DNA of 41,301 nucleotides from Verrucomicrobiota bacterium (GCA_947471035.1 CANIWJ010000022.1:1-41301); one strand, 5' to 3'. Shown: positions 1 to 6,818, numbered from the stretch's first letter. Translations and numbers: made by a program. The notes: generated by a model not told the origin, from the sequence alone.

Positions 1-2
1 AC

Positions 3-491
3 CAAGAATTAGATGAATACGACTTTTTGCCCTACCTTAGTCGTCCTGTTGCTAGTGAATATTTGTATGCTGCGCAACATCTTGTAAATGATTTTGATGA
101 CGAGACACGCCGCGACAGAGTTTATATGTGTCGCCAGTTTGCTCTCTGGTGCGCAAACGATCCGCTGCGAATAGATAAAACAAGAACGCTTTCTAAAAAA
201 TCTAAGGAAAACATAGAAGAATTTATTTTGTTAAATGATGATGATTCGCACGACCGTCGCATACTTCGTGGGGACTGTTGGCGTATGTTGAAAAATTTTA
301 ACTTAGCTAAAAGGGAACTTGATGTAGAATTCTTTGGTTCTAATAAAAGAATACAGAAGGTATTGCAAAATCTAATTTTAGAAAAGAATTCCACAGTTGT
401 TCAATTGGATTTCGATCCATCTCCGATTAATGAAATCGTAAAGTTTCTCCATGAATTCGAGAATGAAGAAGATGATGGTGATAAAAAATAA
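3..491 (+). CDS. C-terminal part of an unknown island protein
   Basis: The frame is open to the window edge, with in-frame codons upstream of the first possible start (a TTG at 27), so this is most likely the 3' end of a longer gene. The visible part, about 162 residues, is rich in charged residues and predicted helix. It ends in an acidic and lysine tail with the pattern ENEEDDGDKK. I recognise no domain. The paired Tyr, Arg and Asp residues in the first third could be helical-repeat packing, but that is a guess. It converges on the ribbon-helix-helix gene across a 136-base gap. Base composition matches the island. Confidence 0.6.
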   Translation, partial: QELDEYDFLPYLSRPVASEYLYAAQHLVNDFDDETRRDRVYMCRQFALWCANDPLRIDKTRTLSKKSKENIEEFILLNDDDSHDRRILRGDCWRMLKNFNLAKRELDVEFFGSNKRIQKVLQNLILEKNSTVVQLDFDPSPINEIVKFLHEFENEEDDGDKK

Positions 492-564
492 ACGATTTCC
501 GGTTTATCCTGAAATCACTTAGAGAGCAATAGGTTATAGAAAAAAATTGGCTTCGATAGTAAAA

Positions 565-580
565 GGGGTTCCGCCACCCC
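565..580. other. Small hairpin in the convergent gap 492-627
   Basis: GGGGT (565-569) and ACCCC (576-580) can pair across a six-base loop. It lies between the convergent genes ending at 491 and 628. No T-run follows on either strand, so it is at best a weak terminator. The rest of the 492-627 gap holds the perfect palindrome at 613-628 and nothing else I can name. Confidence 0.3.
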
Positions 581-612
581 CCTACCTAAAACTTCGAGAG
601 GGGGCAGAATGC

Positions 613-628
613 AGGTGGGTACCCACCT
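613..628. repeat. Perfect 16-bp palindrome at the 3' end of the RHH gene
   Basis: AGGTGGGTACCCACCT reads identically on both strands and has no spacer. It touches the TGA stop (628-630) of the ribbon-helix-helix gene. No T-run follows on the minus strand, so a simple terminator is not supported. A binding or recombination site for the neighbouring RHH protein or serine recombinase is possible. Confidence 0.55.
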
Positions 629-876
629 CAAATTTCAAGGTCACCCGTGTCCCCGTCCCCCCCTCCAGTGGGCCGTTCATTTAATTTATCGGCAACGAGT
701 TCGCCAGCGGAGAGAAGGTATTCCGAAACACTCATCCCCAGTGATGCCGCCACCGCTTTAAATCGGTCTTTCCGTTCCGGTGTTACACGTATCTGAATCC
801 ATTGGCTGCGCAAAATCTTTTGAGCAACTTCTTGTTCAGTGATAACAGGTAGAACTTTACTTTCTGGATTACTCAT
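628..876 (-). CDS. Ribbon-helix-helix DNA-binding protein, MobC-like
   Basis: The 82-residue protein starts at the ATG at 876, which overlaps the TGA of the serine recombinase as ATGA, so the two are translationally coupled. A single ribbon-helix-helix fold is visible: beta strand WIQIRVTP (about 26-33), then helix ERKDRFKAVAASLG, turn, and helix SVSEYLLSAGEL (about 49-60). The pattern of a VTPE-type strand end followed by an S-x-S-E-Y-L helix is typical of plasmid mobilisation accessory proteins (MobC type) and of small repressors. The tail after residue 68 is Gly- and Asp-rich and encoded by a C-rich tract. Family knowledge suggests it binds a short palindrome; an autoregulatory or relaxosome-like role is inference. 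Confidence 0.75.
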   Translation of the reverse strand: MSNPESKVLPVITEQEVAQKILRSQWIQIRVTPERKDRFKAVAASLGMSVSEYLLSAGELVADKLNERPTGGGDGDTGDLEI

Positions 877-1559
877 GCTGCTAAAAGTTTTGCTTCTCTC
901 TCTAGGATAAACTTTACCGTGGCTGGATACCATTTGCCACCGTACTTAGTTTTCATTCCCGACGATTCTAGTTTATTTGCAATCGCACTTAACTTAGCAC
1001 CTTCGGATTTCCAGTTTTGTATCTGGCGTATAGTTAATTGCTCCTCTGGATTTGGAATAAGACTCTCTCCGTCAGGTGCTAGATCGTAACCTAGCGGGAT
1101 GCGTGAAGATATTTTCTTATTCATTGTTCTCATGTAAGTCATTGCCCCGCACGTTCTTTCCGACAAAAGTGATTTTTCAAACTCAGCTAAAGAAATAATT
1201 AGGGTAAAAAATAGACGCCCCACGGCGCTGTTCGTATCAATTTTTTCCGTCAAGGACGCAATGTGGGCACCGGCTTTGTTGATCCGATCACTAATCTGAA
1301 GAGTGTCGCGGATATTTCGGCTTAACCGTGAAAGGGAATATATAACCAACACGGCTTGTTCACGACACGTCAAATCAAGGGCATTCATAATCAGTGGACG
1401 ATTCGACATCTTTCCACCGCTCATGCTTTCTGAAAATGATCCAATTATTTCATATCCATGTAGTTCACAAAAAATTTTAGCTCTATGCAACTGGACATGA
1501 TGACTTACATTTTCAGATTGTTCTAGAGTTGAACAGCGAGAATAGATTACGGCCTTCAT
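873..1559 (-). CDS. Serine recombinase (resolvase/invertase family)
   Basis: I chose the ATG at 1559 because the protein then begins MKAVIYSRCSTLEQ, the usual start of a resolvase domain. It is 228 residues long. The catalytic serine is Ser10 in the RCST motif, with Arg8 beside it. The YSLSRLSRNIRDTL stretch carries the conserved active-site arginines. The C-terminal part (about 140-215) has the pattern of a short Recombinase domain: an IPLGYDL segment, then LIPNPEEQ, a helix with GAKLSAIANKL, and a KYGGKWY segment. It is much shorter than large serine integrases. It could resolve, invert or integrate DNA of the island. It is coupled to the downstream RHH gene by a 4-base overlap. Confidence 0.9.
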   Translation of the reverse strand: MKAVIYSRCSTLEQSENVSHHVQLHRAKIFCELHGYEIIGSFSESMSGGKMSNRPLIMNALDLTCREQAVLVIYSLSRLSRNIRDTLQISDRINKAGAHIASLTEKIDTNSAVGRLFFTLIISLAEFEKSLLSERTCGAMTYMRTMNKKISSRIPLGYDLAPDGESLIPNPEEQLTIRQIQNWKSEGAKLSAIANKLESSGMKTKYGGKWYPATVKFILEREAKLLAA

Positions 1560-1838
1560 GTATTGAAGGAAAACAATACGCCTGTTGCGTGTCAATTTAA
1601 ATTCGTAGTGATTTCAAGCAATACCTTAATTCTTCAACTTTTAAAAGGGTTCCCTTATCTAGTGCTTTTGTGGTCATTTTTTACCCAAATCACGGTCTCA
1701 TTAAGGAATCCACGCATCAAATGCTATCAATTTACATTAGTGAGTTGGGTTAAAAGGTGGGGACATGTTGGTGATTATCGGTCTGCAATTGGGGGGACTC
1801 CCCCCATTATATGCACAAAGGGCCATTTATCCCATACC
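1560..1838. other. 279-base gap with a G6/C6 hairpin
   Basis: No convincing gene is seen here. GGGGGG-ACT-CCCCCC at 1791-1805 forms a compact hairpin downstream of the polymerase-like gene, without a T-run. The promoter of the serine recombinase should lie near 1560-1640 on the minus strand, but I see no clear consensus boxes. A 115-codon plus-strand reading frame here looks accidental. Confidence 0.4.
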
Positions 1839-3329
1839 TTATGCCATTACGAAAAAATCATCATACTGAGTAGCATTATCCAACTCCTCTTTTCTTATCT
1901 GCAATTCTAGTACCTCAATATTTTTATTAACACTCGATATTGCGCATTGGTGGTCACTTACGTCTTCACCATTTCGACGTTTTTCATTTCTTATCTTTTT
2001 CAAAAACCAAAGTGTAAACTCCAGCAGCATCTTACGTTCATGACCTTTGGCACGAGGCATGTATTCAGTCGCAATTATAGTGGTTCTTTTTCTTGTGCTA
2101 TCCTCTTCACTCAGCGGACTCGATTTAAATTTAATGTACTTATAGTCTTTCAGTAATACAACTATCATGGCATTCAATTGTTCGATGTTTTCCTTCAAGC
2201 AAAGAAACCCATCGTGTTGTCTAATAAGTGGAATCCCCAGCGTAATACACTCGCGTATTAATCGACACAGTAACTCAGTTTCTACATCTTCCAATTCCCT
2301 CCACACTTCTTCTTTTTTACAAATAAAATCGGCCATCTCAGTAAACCCTCTCTTGCGGAGTAGTGCAGTGAATGGATGTTTTATCTTTATAGACTTTTTT
2401 AAGTTTATATATTTACCGAATTCGATCTTTAGAATATCTCGATTTAAACTAAGACCATCACCAATTATTGAGTAGAAGTCTGATTTGTTTGAAGGACACA
2501 TATGTCCTCCCTCCTCCCCTCCCCCCCCTCTCCCCCCTGTTTGATTATTGTAAATTTTTTCCATCAAAAAAGAAGGATACGCACAAGTAATATCGAAGTT
2601 AACTAAATTATCCTTACCATCGTAACGTAAATACTTCTTAAACTGATTCTTGAGCACTACAGAGTTAAAATAAAACCGAGTTGATTCATCCTGAGTAGCC
2701 GGAATGAAATTACCATTGTTTATACGCTCGCACATATACGAATAATACCCCGTCCACTCATCATCTATTTCGTCTATAGCCGATTCATCCAGAGAAAGTT
2801 TTCGCTCAAAATTCAAACAATAGAGTAGTTCAGCGTCATGTTTTGATTTTGGAGTGAAGACTAGGTTGCCATCTATCAACCCATCAGAAATTAACTTACT
2901 TTGCTCCCATACAATTACCTCGAACTGGTGTTTTTTGGTGAATCTATACTTTTTACAGAACGCTTTGCACTCACCTCCGGTAGAGTACGAAAAATTACCG
3001 GTTTTATCGGAAAGAAATGGTTCAATTAGTTGATTGTCATGAATAAAGTAATCCAAAAACTTGTTGTAATTACTTCCAGCCGTTAATCTAAAGGTTTCAC
3101 GCGAAATCGGTACAAACTCATTATCCTCGAACTCGCCATTCTTTATTTGAAGAATCTGGATTATTGATAATACCCTCAATGCTGCAAACCTTTCCCCATC
3201 CTTGGTAAAGTCTTTGAGCACTCTTTCTACCGCTCCAACTGGTACATAGAAATGGTATGTATTTCTTTTAATGCGCATTCCATCTGGAACGCAGCGAATC
3301 CGACACTGCACAGTAATTTTGTTTTTCAT
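1839..3329 (-). CDS. Putative replication protein with palm-polymerase-like motifs
   Basis: A 496-residue protein that I cannot assign to a named family. Three segments resemble a polymerase palm. Residues 242-253 read LVNFDITCAYPS, like motif A (Asp246 followed by a YPS as in family B polymerases). Residues 346-365 carry a helix with LEDVETELL. Residues 366-377 read IPLIRQHDGFLC, like motif C of family A polymerases (His-Asp 372-373). From memory, uncharacterised mobile-element proteins with a D-I-x-N-S-Q-P motif and a later H-D-S share this order. No exonuclease or primase motif is visible. A Gly/Glu-rich insert (264-275), encoded by a G-tract, follows motif A. The gene is divergent from the small gene at 3535 across a palindrome-rich region. 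A role in replicating the island is inference. Confidence 0.6.
   Translation of the reverse strand: MKNKITVQCRIRCVPDGMRIKRNTYHFYVPVGAVERVLKDFTKDGERFAALRVLSIIQILQIKNGEFEDNEFVPISRETFRLTAGSNYNKFLDYFIHDNQLIEPFLSDKTGNFSYSTGGECKAFCKKYRFTKKHQFEVIVWEQSKLISDGLIDGNLVFTPKSKHDAELLYCLNFERKLSLDESAIDEIDDEWTGYYSYMCERINNGNFIPATQDESTRFYFNSVVLKNQFKKYLRYDGKDNLVNFDITCAYPSFLMEKIYNNQTGGRGGGGEEGGHMCPSNKSDFYSIIGDGLSLNRDILKIEFGKYINLKKSIKIKHPFTALLRKRGFTEMADFICKKEEVWRELEDVETELLCRLIRECITLGIPLIRQHDGFLCLKENIEQLNAMIVVLLKDYKYIKFKSSPLSEEDSTRKRTTIIATEYMPRAKGHERKMLLEFTLWFLKKIRNEKRRNGEDVSDHQCAISSVNKNIEVLELQIRKEELDNATQYDDFFVMA
2506..2538 (-). repeat. Poly-G tract inside the polymerase-like gene
   Basis: On the coding (minus) strand this is a run of G-blocks separated by single A residues, including a block of eight Gs. 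It encodes the GGRGGGGEEGG insert of the polymerase-like protein. Runs like this are slippage-prone, and four or more G-blocks could form a quadruplex. Confidence 0.7.
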
Positions 3330-3373
3330 AGTGATGATTTGTTGCGTATGACAAACAAAGATTGTTCTTTTAA

Positions 3374-3413
3374 TGAATTACTGGAATGGGGATCAATCCA
3401 TTCCAGTATTTCA
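3374..3413. promoter_or_regulatory. Large inverted repeat in the divergent promoter region
   Basis: TACTGGAATGG (3379-3389) and CCATTCCAGTA (3398-3408) are a perfect 11-bp inverted repeat around an 8-base spacer. After one T/T mismatch the arms extend by four more pairs (TGAA/TTCA). It lies 45 bases upstream of the start of the polymerase-like gene and upstream of the small gene at 3535. It is a good candidate for an operator or a replication origin element; which of these cannot be told from sequence. Confidence 0.65.
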
Positions 3414-3517
3414 AACAAACCTCACCTATCATACTGTATAGATAAATATCGCATGAAAAACGAAACGGTGAAAAAACTTACTAGATCGTAGAATGTTTTC
3501 AGTGGAATCGACATAAT

Positions 3518-3533
3518 TTGGATATTTATCCAA
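3518..3533. promoter_or_regulatory. Palindrome abutting the start codon of the 3535 gene
   Basis: TTGGATA and TATCCAA form a perfect 7-bp inverted repeat with a two-base centre, one base before the ATG at 3535. No Shine-Dalgarno sequence is visible; the palindrome occupies its place. It could be an operator, or an mRNA hairpin that limits initiation. Confidence 0.55.
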
Positions 3534-3534
3534 T

Positions 3535-3786
3535 ATGAAAAATCATACCGATCCTACTCCACTGGCAGTCTTGCAACAACTCGACCGCATGCTCCAAGAA
3601 ACCTCTAGTATTAAAAAAGATTCTAAGAAAATTGAACAGGTCATTCACAATTATGATGACTACATTTTTTCAGAAAACACTAATTTCGACGCGGATCTTG
3701 AGTTCAAGAAATTCTGGATGCGTGAATCCTTGAAGCGAAGCAGGGAGAAGAATAAAAAAGATTCTGAACCAAATCCAGAAGCGTGA
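3535..3786 (+). CDS. Small charged protein of unknown function
   Basis: An 83-residue protein with no recognised domain. The first half looks like an amphipathic helix or coiled coil (about 12-38, LAVLQQLDRMLQETSS and on). A short aromatic-acidic middle (YDDYIF) follows, then a strongly basic helix (about 62-78) and an acidic tail. It is divergent from the polymerase-like gene. The palindrome touching its start codon, the larger inverted repeat upstream and a possible terminator after it support a real transcription unit. A DNA-binding regulator or accessory replication protein would fit the context, but no motif proves it. Confidence 0.55.
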   Translation: MKNHTDPTPLAVLQQLDRMLQETSSIKKDSKKIEQVIHNYDDYIFSENTNFDADLEFKKFWMRESLKRSREKNKKDSEPNPEA

Positions 3787-3803
3787 TATGTCAAAGAACG
3801 TGA

Positions 3804-3840
3804 CTGCTACTAATGAGGTTTAGCTATAGCAGAGTTTTTT
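3804..3840 (+). terminator. Possible intrinsic terminator after the 3535 gene
   Basis: CTGCTA (3804-3809) pairs with TAGCAG (3827-3832) across a 17-base loop and is followed two bases later by six Ts (3835-3840). It sits 18 bases after the stop of the small gene. The stem is short and the loop large, so confidence is modest. Confidence 0.4.
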
Positions 3841-3859
3841 GATAACTCAATACAATTAC

Positions 3860-3876
3860 GGAAAATGTTATTTTCC
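3860..3876. repeat. 7-bp inverted repeat upstream of the sirtuin gene
   Basis: GGAAAAT and ATTTTCC form a perfect inverted repeat around GTT, in the 187-base gap before the sirtuin gene. It could be an operator; no -35 or -10 boxes are clear around it. Confidence 0.35.
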
Positions 3877-3973
3877 AGATGGTTTATTTTGGGGTATTAA
3901 AACGCAGATGGATTTTTATAGAAAAACAGATTAGTTTATTTCCAGACCTCGCTAGAAGTGCTATTGCTTGACC

Positions 3974-4666
3974 ATGAAGATCGTTGTTTTAACCGGAGCG
4001 GGTGTCAGTCAACCCAGTGGAATTAAAACGTTTAGAGACGCTGGTGGACTATGGGAAGGTCATCGAATCGAAGACGTTGCTAGTCCCGAAGGGTGGAAGA
4101 AGAACCCACAGGTAGTATTGGACTTCTACAATGCTCGCCGCACCCAACTTGCAACCGTTGCCCCTAACGCTGCGCACATCGCTATTGCCGAGTGGCAGGT
4201 AAAGCATGATGTTACGGTCATCACCCAAAATGTTGACGACCTGCATCAACGAGCTGGTTCTAAGAACGTTATCCATCTCCACGGTGAATTGACCAAAGCT
4301 AGGAGCACCATTAACAGTGACTTAGTACAAGATATTGGTTATCAAGAAATAAAAAATGGAGACGTAAGCAAATACGATGGTAGTCAACTACGACCTCATA
4401 TCGTTTGGTTTGGTGAAAATGTCTCACTAATGGAAGAAGCGCATAACATTACAAAGACAGCAGATGCGTTCATTGTCGTTGGGACATCGTTGCAAGTTTA
4501 CCCAGCGGCTGGATTATTGGAGTTTGCTCCGAAAAACTCTTTTAAGGTTTACGTTGATGCTAAACCGGACATTGGACTATTGCCGCCAGACTTCCACACT
4601 ATCACCAATTCCGCCGAGATTGGCGTGCCATTACTTGGGGCGCATCTGGATAGGGTAAACCGCTAG
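3974..4666 (+). CDS. Sir2-family NAD-dependent protein deacylase, zinc-less type
   Basis: A 230-residue sirtuin, full length for a bacterial single-domain enzyme. I start at the ATG (3974) rather than a TTG two codons earlier. The NAD site GAGVSQPSGI (8-17) with TFRDAGG, the TQNVDDLH loop (84-91), catalytic His103 in HLHGEL, and the GTSLQVYPAAG segment (170-180) are all present. Tyr52 and Arg55 in FYNARR match the acyl-pocket pair that in CobB and SIRT5 favours succinyl- and malonyl-lysine. The four zinc cysteines are missing, and the protein has no cysteine at all. It stands alone as island cargo. Protein deacylation is expected from the family; a role in element maintenance or defence is not shown. 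Confidence 0.92.
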   Translation: MKIVVLTGAGVSQPSGIKTFRDAGGLWEGHRIEDVASPEGWKKNPQVVLDFYNARRTQLATVAPNAAHIAIAEWQVKHDVTVITQNVDDLHQRAGSKNVIHLHGELTKARSTINSDLVQDIGYQEIKNGDVSKYDGSQLRPHIVWFGENVSLMEEAHNITKTADAFIVVGTSLQVYPAAGLLEFAPKNSFKVYVDAKPDIGLLPPDFHTITNSAEIGVPLLGAHLDRVNR

Positions 4667-4793
4667 ATCACTCAATTTTTTAGACTTGGGTTCTCACACG
4701 GGATTGGTATCTAGGACTTTTCAGGAAATAAGTAATACATCATAGCGGCGATTAACTTTAACTTATATACTAGCCGACAACATAATACATGAC

Positions 4794-5075
4794 ATGAAAA
4801 TTACAAGCAAGCTCAAGTCCGACATCAATAACTTTTCTGTATTTGCCCATAATTCAATCGAATGGGTTTGGGCGCATGAAAATAAAGACTATAAACTGGG
4901 TGGATTTGAATCTGTTTATCACGCAATTACTAAATTCATTTACGAAAATTCTGATCAAGGCATCAATTTTACTATCAGGGACATCGAAATTGCCCTCAAA
5001 TTGAATTCAGTGAAGCATTGCCCGAAGCCATCGGCAATTGAACGTCGAATTATCCGTTTGATGAAGAAATGTTAA
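4794..5075 (+). CDS. Small protein of unknown function
   Basis: A 93-residue protein without a recognised domain. It has an aromatic middle (NSIEWVWAHE at about 21-30), then a region resembling a winged-helix or HTH fold: YHAITKFIYEN (41-51), FTIRDIEIALKLNS (59-72), and a basic C-terminal helix SAIERRIIRLMKK. That resemblance is only by eye. It follows the sirtuin gene on the same strand after a 127-base gap that holds no clear promoter or terminator. The base composition is that of the island. Confidence 0.55.
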   Translation: MKITSKLKSDINNFSVFAHNSIEWVWAHENKDYKLGGFESVYHAITKFIYENSDQGINFTIRDIEIALKLNSVKHCPKPSAIERRIIRLMKKC

Positions 5076-5251
5076 AAATTGTTAGTGTTTTTCTTCCTTT
5101 GCGAAGACACGGTAAATGCGATATTTATTCCCTGCCAGTATATCTAACATGGTATTGACGAAATAACGCCGGAAATCACCATTGGGCGATGATTGGAGGG
5201 TGGTATGATGTGAGACGAAGTATTTTTGTAGGGATGTATAGGTTGTAATAC
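5076..5251. other. Convergent gap of 176 bases
   Basis: This lies between the small gene ending at 5075 and the integrase stop at 5252. I see no gene, no strong palindrome and no convincing terminator. Short A- and T-runs near 5075-5095 do not form a supported hairpin. Confidence 0.4.
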
Positions 5252-6580
5252 TCAATTCTTGCTATTTTCTTTCACCCTCTCCGCATCGTCATCCACGGAG
5301 TCCGGTGCATCTTCTAACGGCATTGCATCTTTTTCTTCTTTGGTAAGTATAGCAATCGGTTCGTTTTTTAATTGCTGATACAGTGATCGTAATCTTAGTT
5401 TACTTCCAACCTCGAACCATGCCTTAGCTTCAAGGTGATTAGAAAGTTCCTTGTAGTTAGTTTCTATCGTATCGGCGGAATTTCCAGCGCCCAATGAAAC
5501 CCTTCCAATGTCGCCAGTTAATTCTAACTGATGTGTAATGAATGAATGGCGAAGTGTGTTAGTATGCCATTTGATGCCTTCTTTTTTTGCAATCCGTGTT
5601 AATATACGTTGGACGTCTTCATATTCGGTGAGTTTTCCGTTTTTCTTTCGTTTGATCCATTTGAATAAATTCTTAAGGGAGTCCGTTATCTGCAAACCTC
5701 GCCGTCTTTTCATTTTGGCGCTTCTTGGTGGCACATATATTGAAAGCAGATTGCCTTTGTCGTCGTATTTAATGTTTTCCCATGTGAGTCGTTTAAGTTC
5801 CGATACGCGAATCCCAGTGAATGCCTCCAGTCCTGCAACTATCAATAATTGGTCTTTGTCTGGGCGGTCGCATGCACTGACTAATATTTTCATCAAATCG
5901 GATGATGGCATTAGTTTATTAACGTAACCCTCAGATGTTTCTTCTGGGTATGGTTTAACTTTTTCTAAAATATGAGGATTTCGCTCCGATACGAATTGGT
6001 TGTGCTTAGCCCAATTAAAAAACCCCTTGATGCTATTAAGTCGGTTATTTTTCGTTCGTCCGTTACTGTATCCTTTTGCCACATAACTAAGCACTTCATC
6101 TCGTTTGAGTGACGACATCATTCTTTTTCCGAATTTCTTGGATAGTCCGCCCACATGCAATCGAATGTCCTTTTTGTGGAATTCACCGACGTGCTTCTTG
6201 TCTTCAGTGAATCTCACGAATGCGTCCTTAACTGAAGTTTCTTTAATATCGGGTTCCCAGTTTTCCATGAACCGCGCAACCACCTGCTGAAGGGTTAATT
6301 TTGTGGGCAGAATTTGTCTTTGAATGTCAAGCATCATTTCACGCTCAAGGACCGTTATTCCGGCAAGCTCGCTTCTGCCCTCGCTAATCAATTTCGCGAT
6401 TTCTTCCGCTCTTAAACGGGCCTCATCGCGATCCCTTTTGAATTCAGTTCGTTTTTCTCCACCTTCAAACCAAGCAATGCGGTAGCTGACATATTTTCCG
6501 CCTACTCCACCTTTCACGGTGTAAATTGAGACTGAAACTGAACCGTGGGTAACTTTTACGACAGGACTCGTTTTCTTCAC
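5252..6580 (-). CDS. int: Tyrosine recombinase / integrase
   Basis: A 442-residue tyrosine recombinase starting at a GTG (6580). The N-terminal part (about 1-90) looks like an arm-binding and linker region. A SAM-like core-binding domain follows (about 92-200, with NNRLNSIKGFFNWAKHN). The catalytic domain holds Arg258 (TGIRVSELKRL), a lysine hairpin (289-291), Arg344 in NTLRHSF, and Tyr376 in IETNYKEL. Box II has Asn in place of the usual His (NTLR for HxLR), and the usual GHS is GNS. Both changes occur in integrases I associate with Verrucomicrobiota and Planctomycetota. The gene starts 64 bases from the tRNA-Gly 3' end and reads away from it, as expected for a tRNA-targeting integrase. Confidence 0.93.
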   Translation of the reverse strand: MKKTSPVVKVTHGSVSVSIYTVKGGVGGKYVSYRIAWFEGGEKRTEFKRDRDEARLRAEEIAKLISEGRSELAGITVLEREMMLDIQRQILPTKLTLQQVVARFMENWEPDIKETSVKDAFVRFTEDKKHVGEFHKKDIRLHVGGLSKKFGKRMMSSLKRDEVLSYVAKGYSNGRTKNNRLNSIKGFFNWAKHNQFVSERNPHILEKVKPYPEETSEGYVNKLMPSSDLMKILVSACDRPDKDQLLIVAGLEAFTGIRVSELKRLTWENIKYDDKGNLLSIYVPPRSAKMKRRRGLQITDSLKNLFKWIKRKKNGKLTEYEDVQRILTRIAKKEGIKWHTNTLRHSFITHQLELTGDIGRVSLGAGNSADTIETNYKELSNHLEAKAWFEVGSKLRLRSLYQQLKNEPIAILTKEEKDAMPLEDAPDSVDDDAERVKENSKN

Positions 6581-6644
6581 GTCGTAAATCTGTCGTAATT
6601 TCCTTTTTGAGCGAAGGATTTTCTTCTTTTGCCTCTAGGAAAGT

Positions 6645-6672
6645 TGGTGCGGGCAGAGGGAGTCGAACCCTC
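6645..6672 (-). other. Probable attachment site in the tRNA-Gly 3' end
   Basis: The composition changes sharply at the tRNA, and the integrase gene lies just beyond its 3' end, so the crossover core should be within the T-arm and acceptor stem. The tRNA stays intact, CCA included, as is usual after such insertion. The partner repeat is not in the window, so the exact core is not defined. Confidence 0.5.
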
Positions 6673-6719
6673 TTCTCATGCTTGGGAAGCACACATAATA
6701 GCCGGTATACTATGCCCGC
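6645..6719 (-). tRNA. tRNA-Gly (anticodon CCC)
   Basis: On the minus strand the acceptor arms GCGGGCA (6719-6713) and TGCCCGC (6655-6649) pair fully. The D-arm region carries AGTATACCGGCTA. The anticodon stem TGTGC/GCATG encloses the loop TTCCCAA, giving anticodon CCC (glycine). The T-arm is GAGGG-TTCGACT-CCCTC. The discriminator A and an encoded CCA (6647-6645) follow. It is the insertion target of the island to its left. Confidence 0.95.
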
Positions 6720-6818
6720 GACTCAACTTGCCGCCAAGACCTAGCTTCGCGGCCGCCTCGCGCAACACCCATTTGTTTTCTAAGCGGCAAAACATACGTT
6801 TCCACCTCCGCGCACGAC

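Larger units (their letters stand above)
1..6644. mobile_element. Right part of a tRNA-Gly-integrated island (left end outside window)
   Basis: The segment is visibly AT-rich and loosely packed, against the GC-rich, gapless DNA that starts at the tRNA. It encodes a tyrosine integrase next to the tRNA 3' end, a serine recombinase, a ribbon-helix-helix protein, a polymerase-like protein, a sirtuin and small unknown proteins. This is the standard layout of an integrative element inserted at a tRNA 3' end. I found no second copy of the tRNA 3' end (the expected direct repeat) further left, and an open reading frame runs off the left edge, so the element continues upstream. The class of element (integrated plasmid, satellite or ICE remnant) is not decided by what is visible. 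Confidence 0.8.

Noticed and set aside
1791-1805. Intrinsic terminator after the polymerase-like gene
   Set aside because: The G6/C6 hairpin is strong, but no T-run follows on the minus strand.
1563-1910. 115-codon plus-strand reading frame in the gap after the polymerase-like gene
   Set aside because: It overlaps the 3' end of the polymerase-like gene on the other strand, has no domain and no start signal, and its composition looks non-coding.
3974-4666. Sirtuin as an anti-phage defence effector
   Set aside because: It is a stand-alone CobB-like enzyme without the fused sensor or Argonaute-type partners of known Sir2 defence systems.
5076-5100. Terminator after the 4794 gene
   Set aside because: The A5/T5 pairing around a nine-base loop is too weak to support.
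1-5200. Second attachment site matching the tRNA-Gly 3' end
   Set aside because: No stretch matching the T-arm and acceptor end was found by eye. The left end is probably outside the window.
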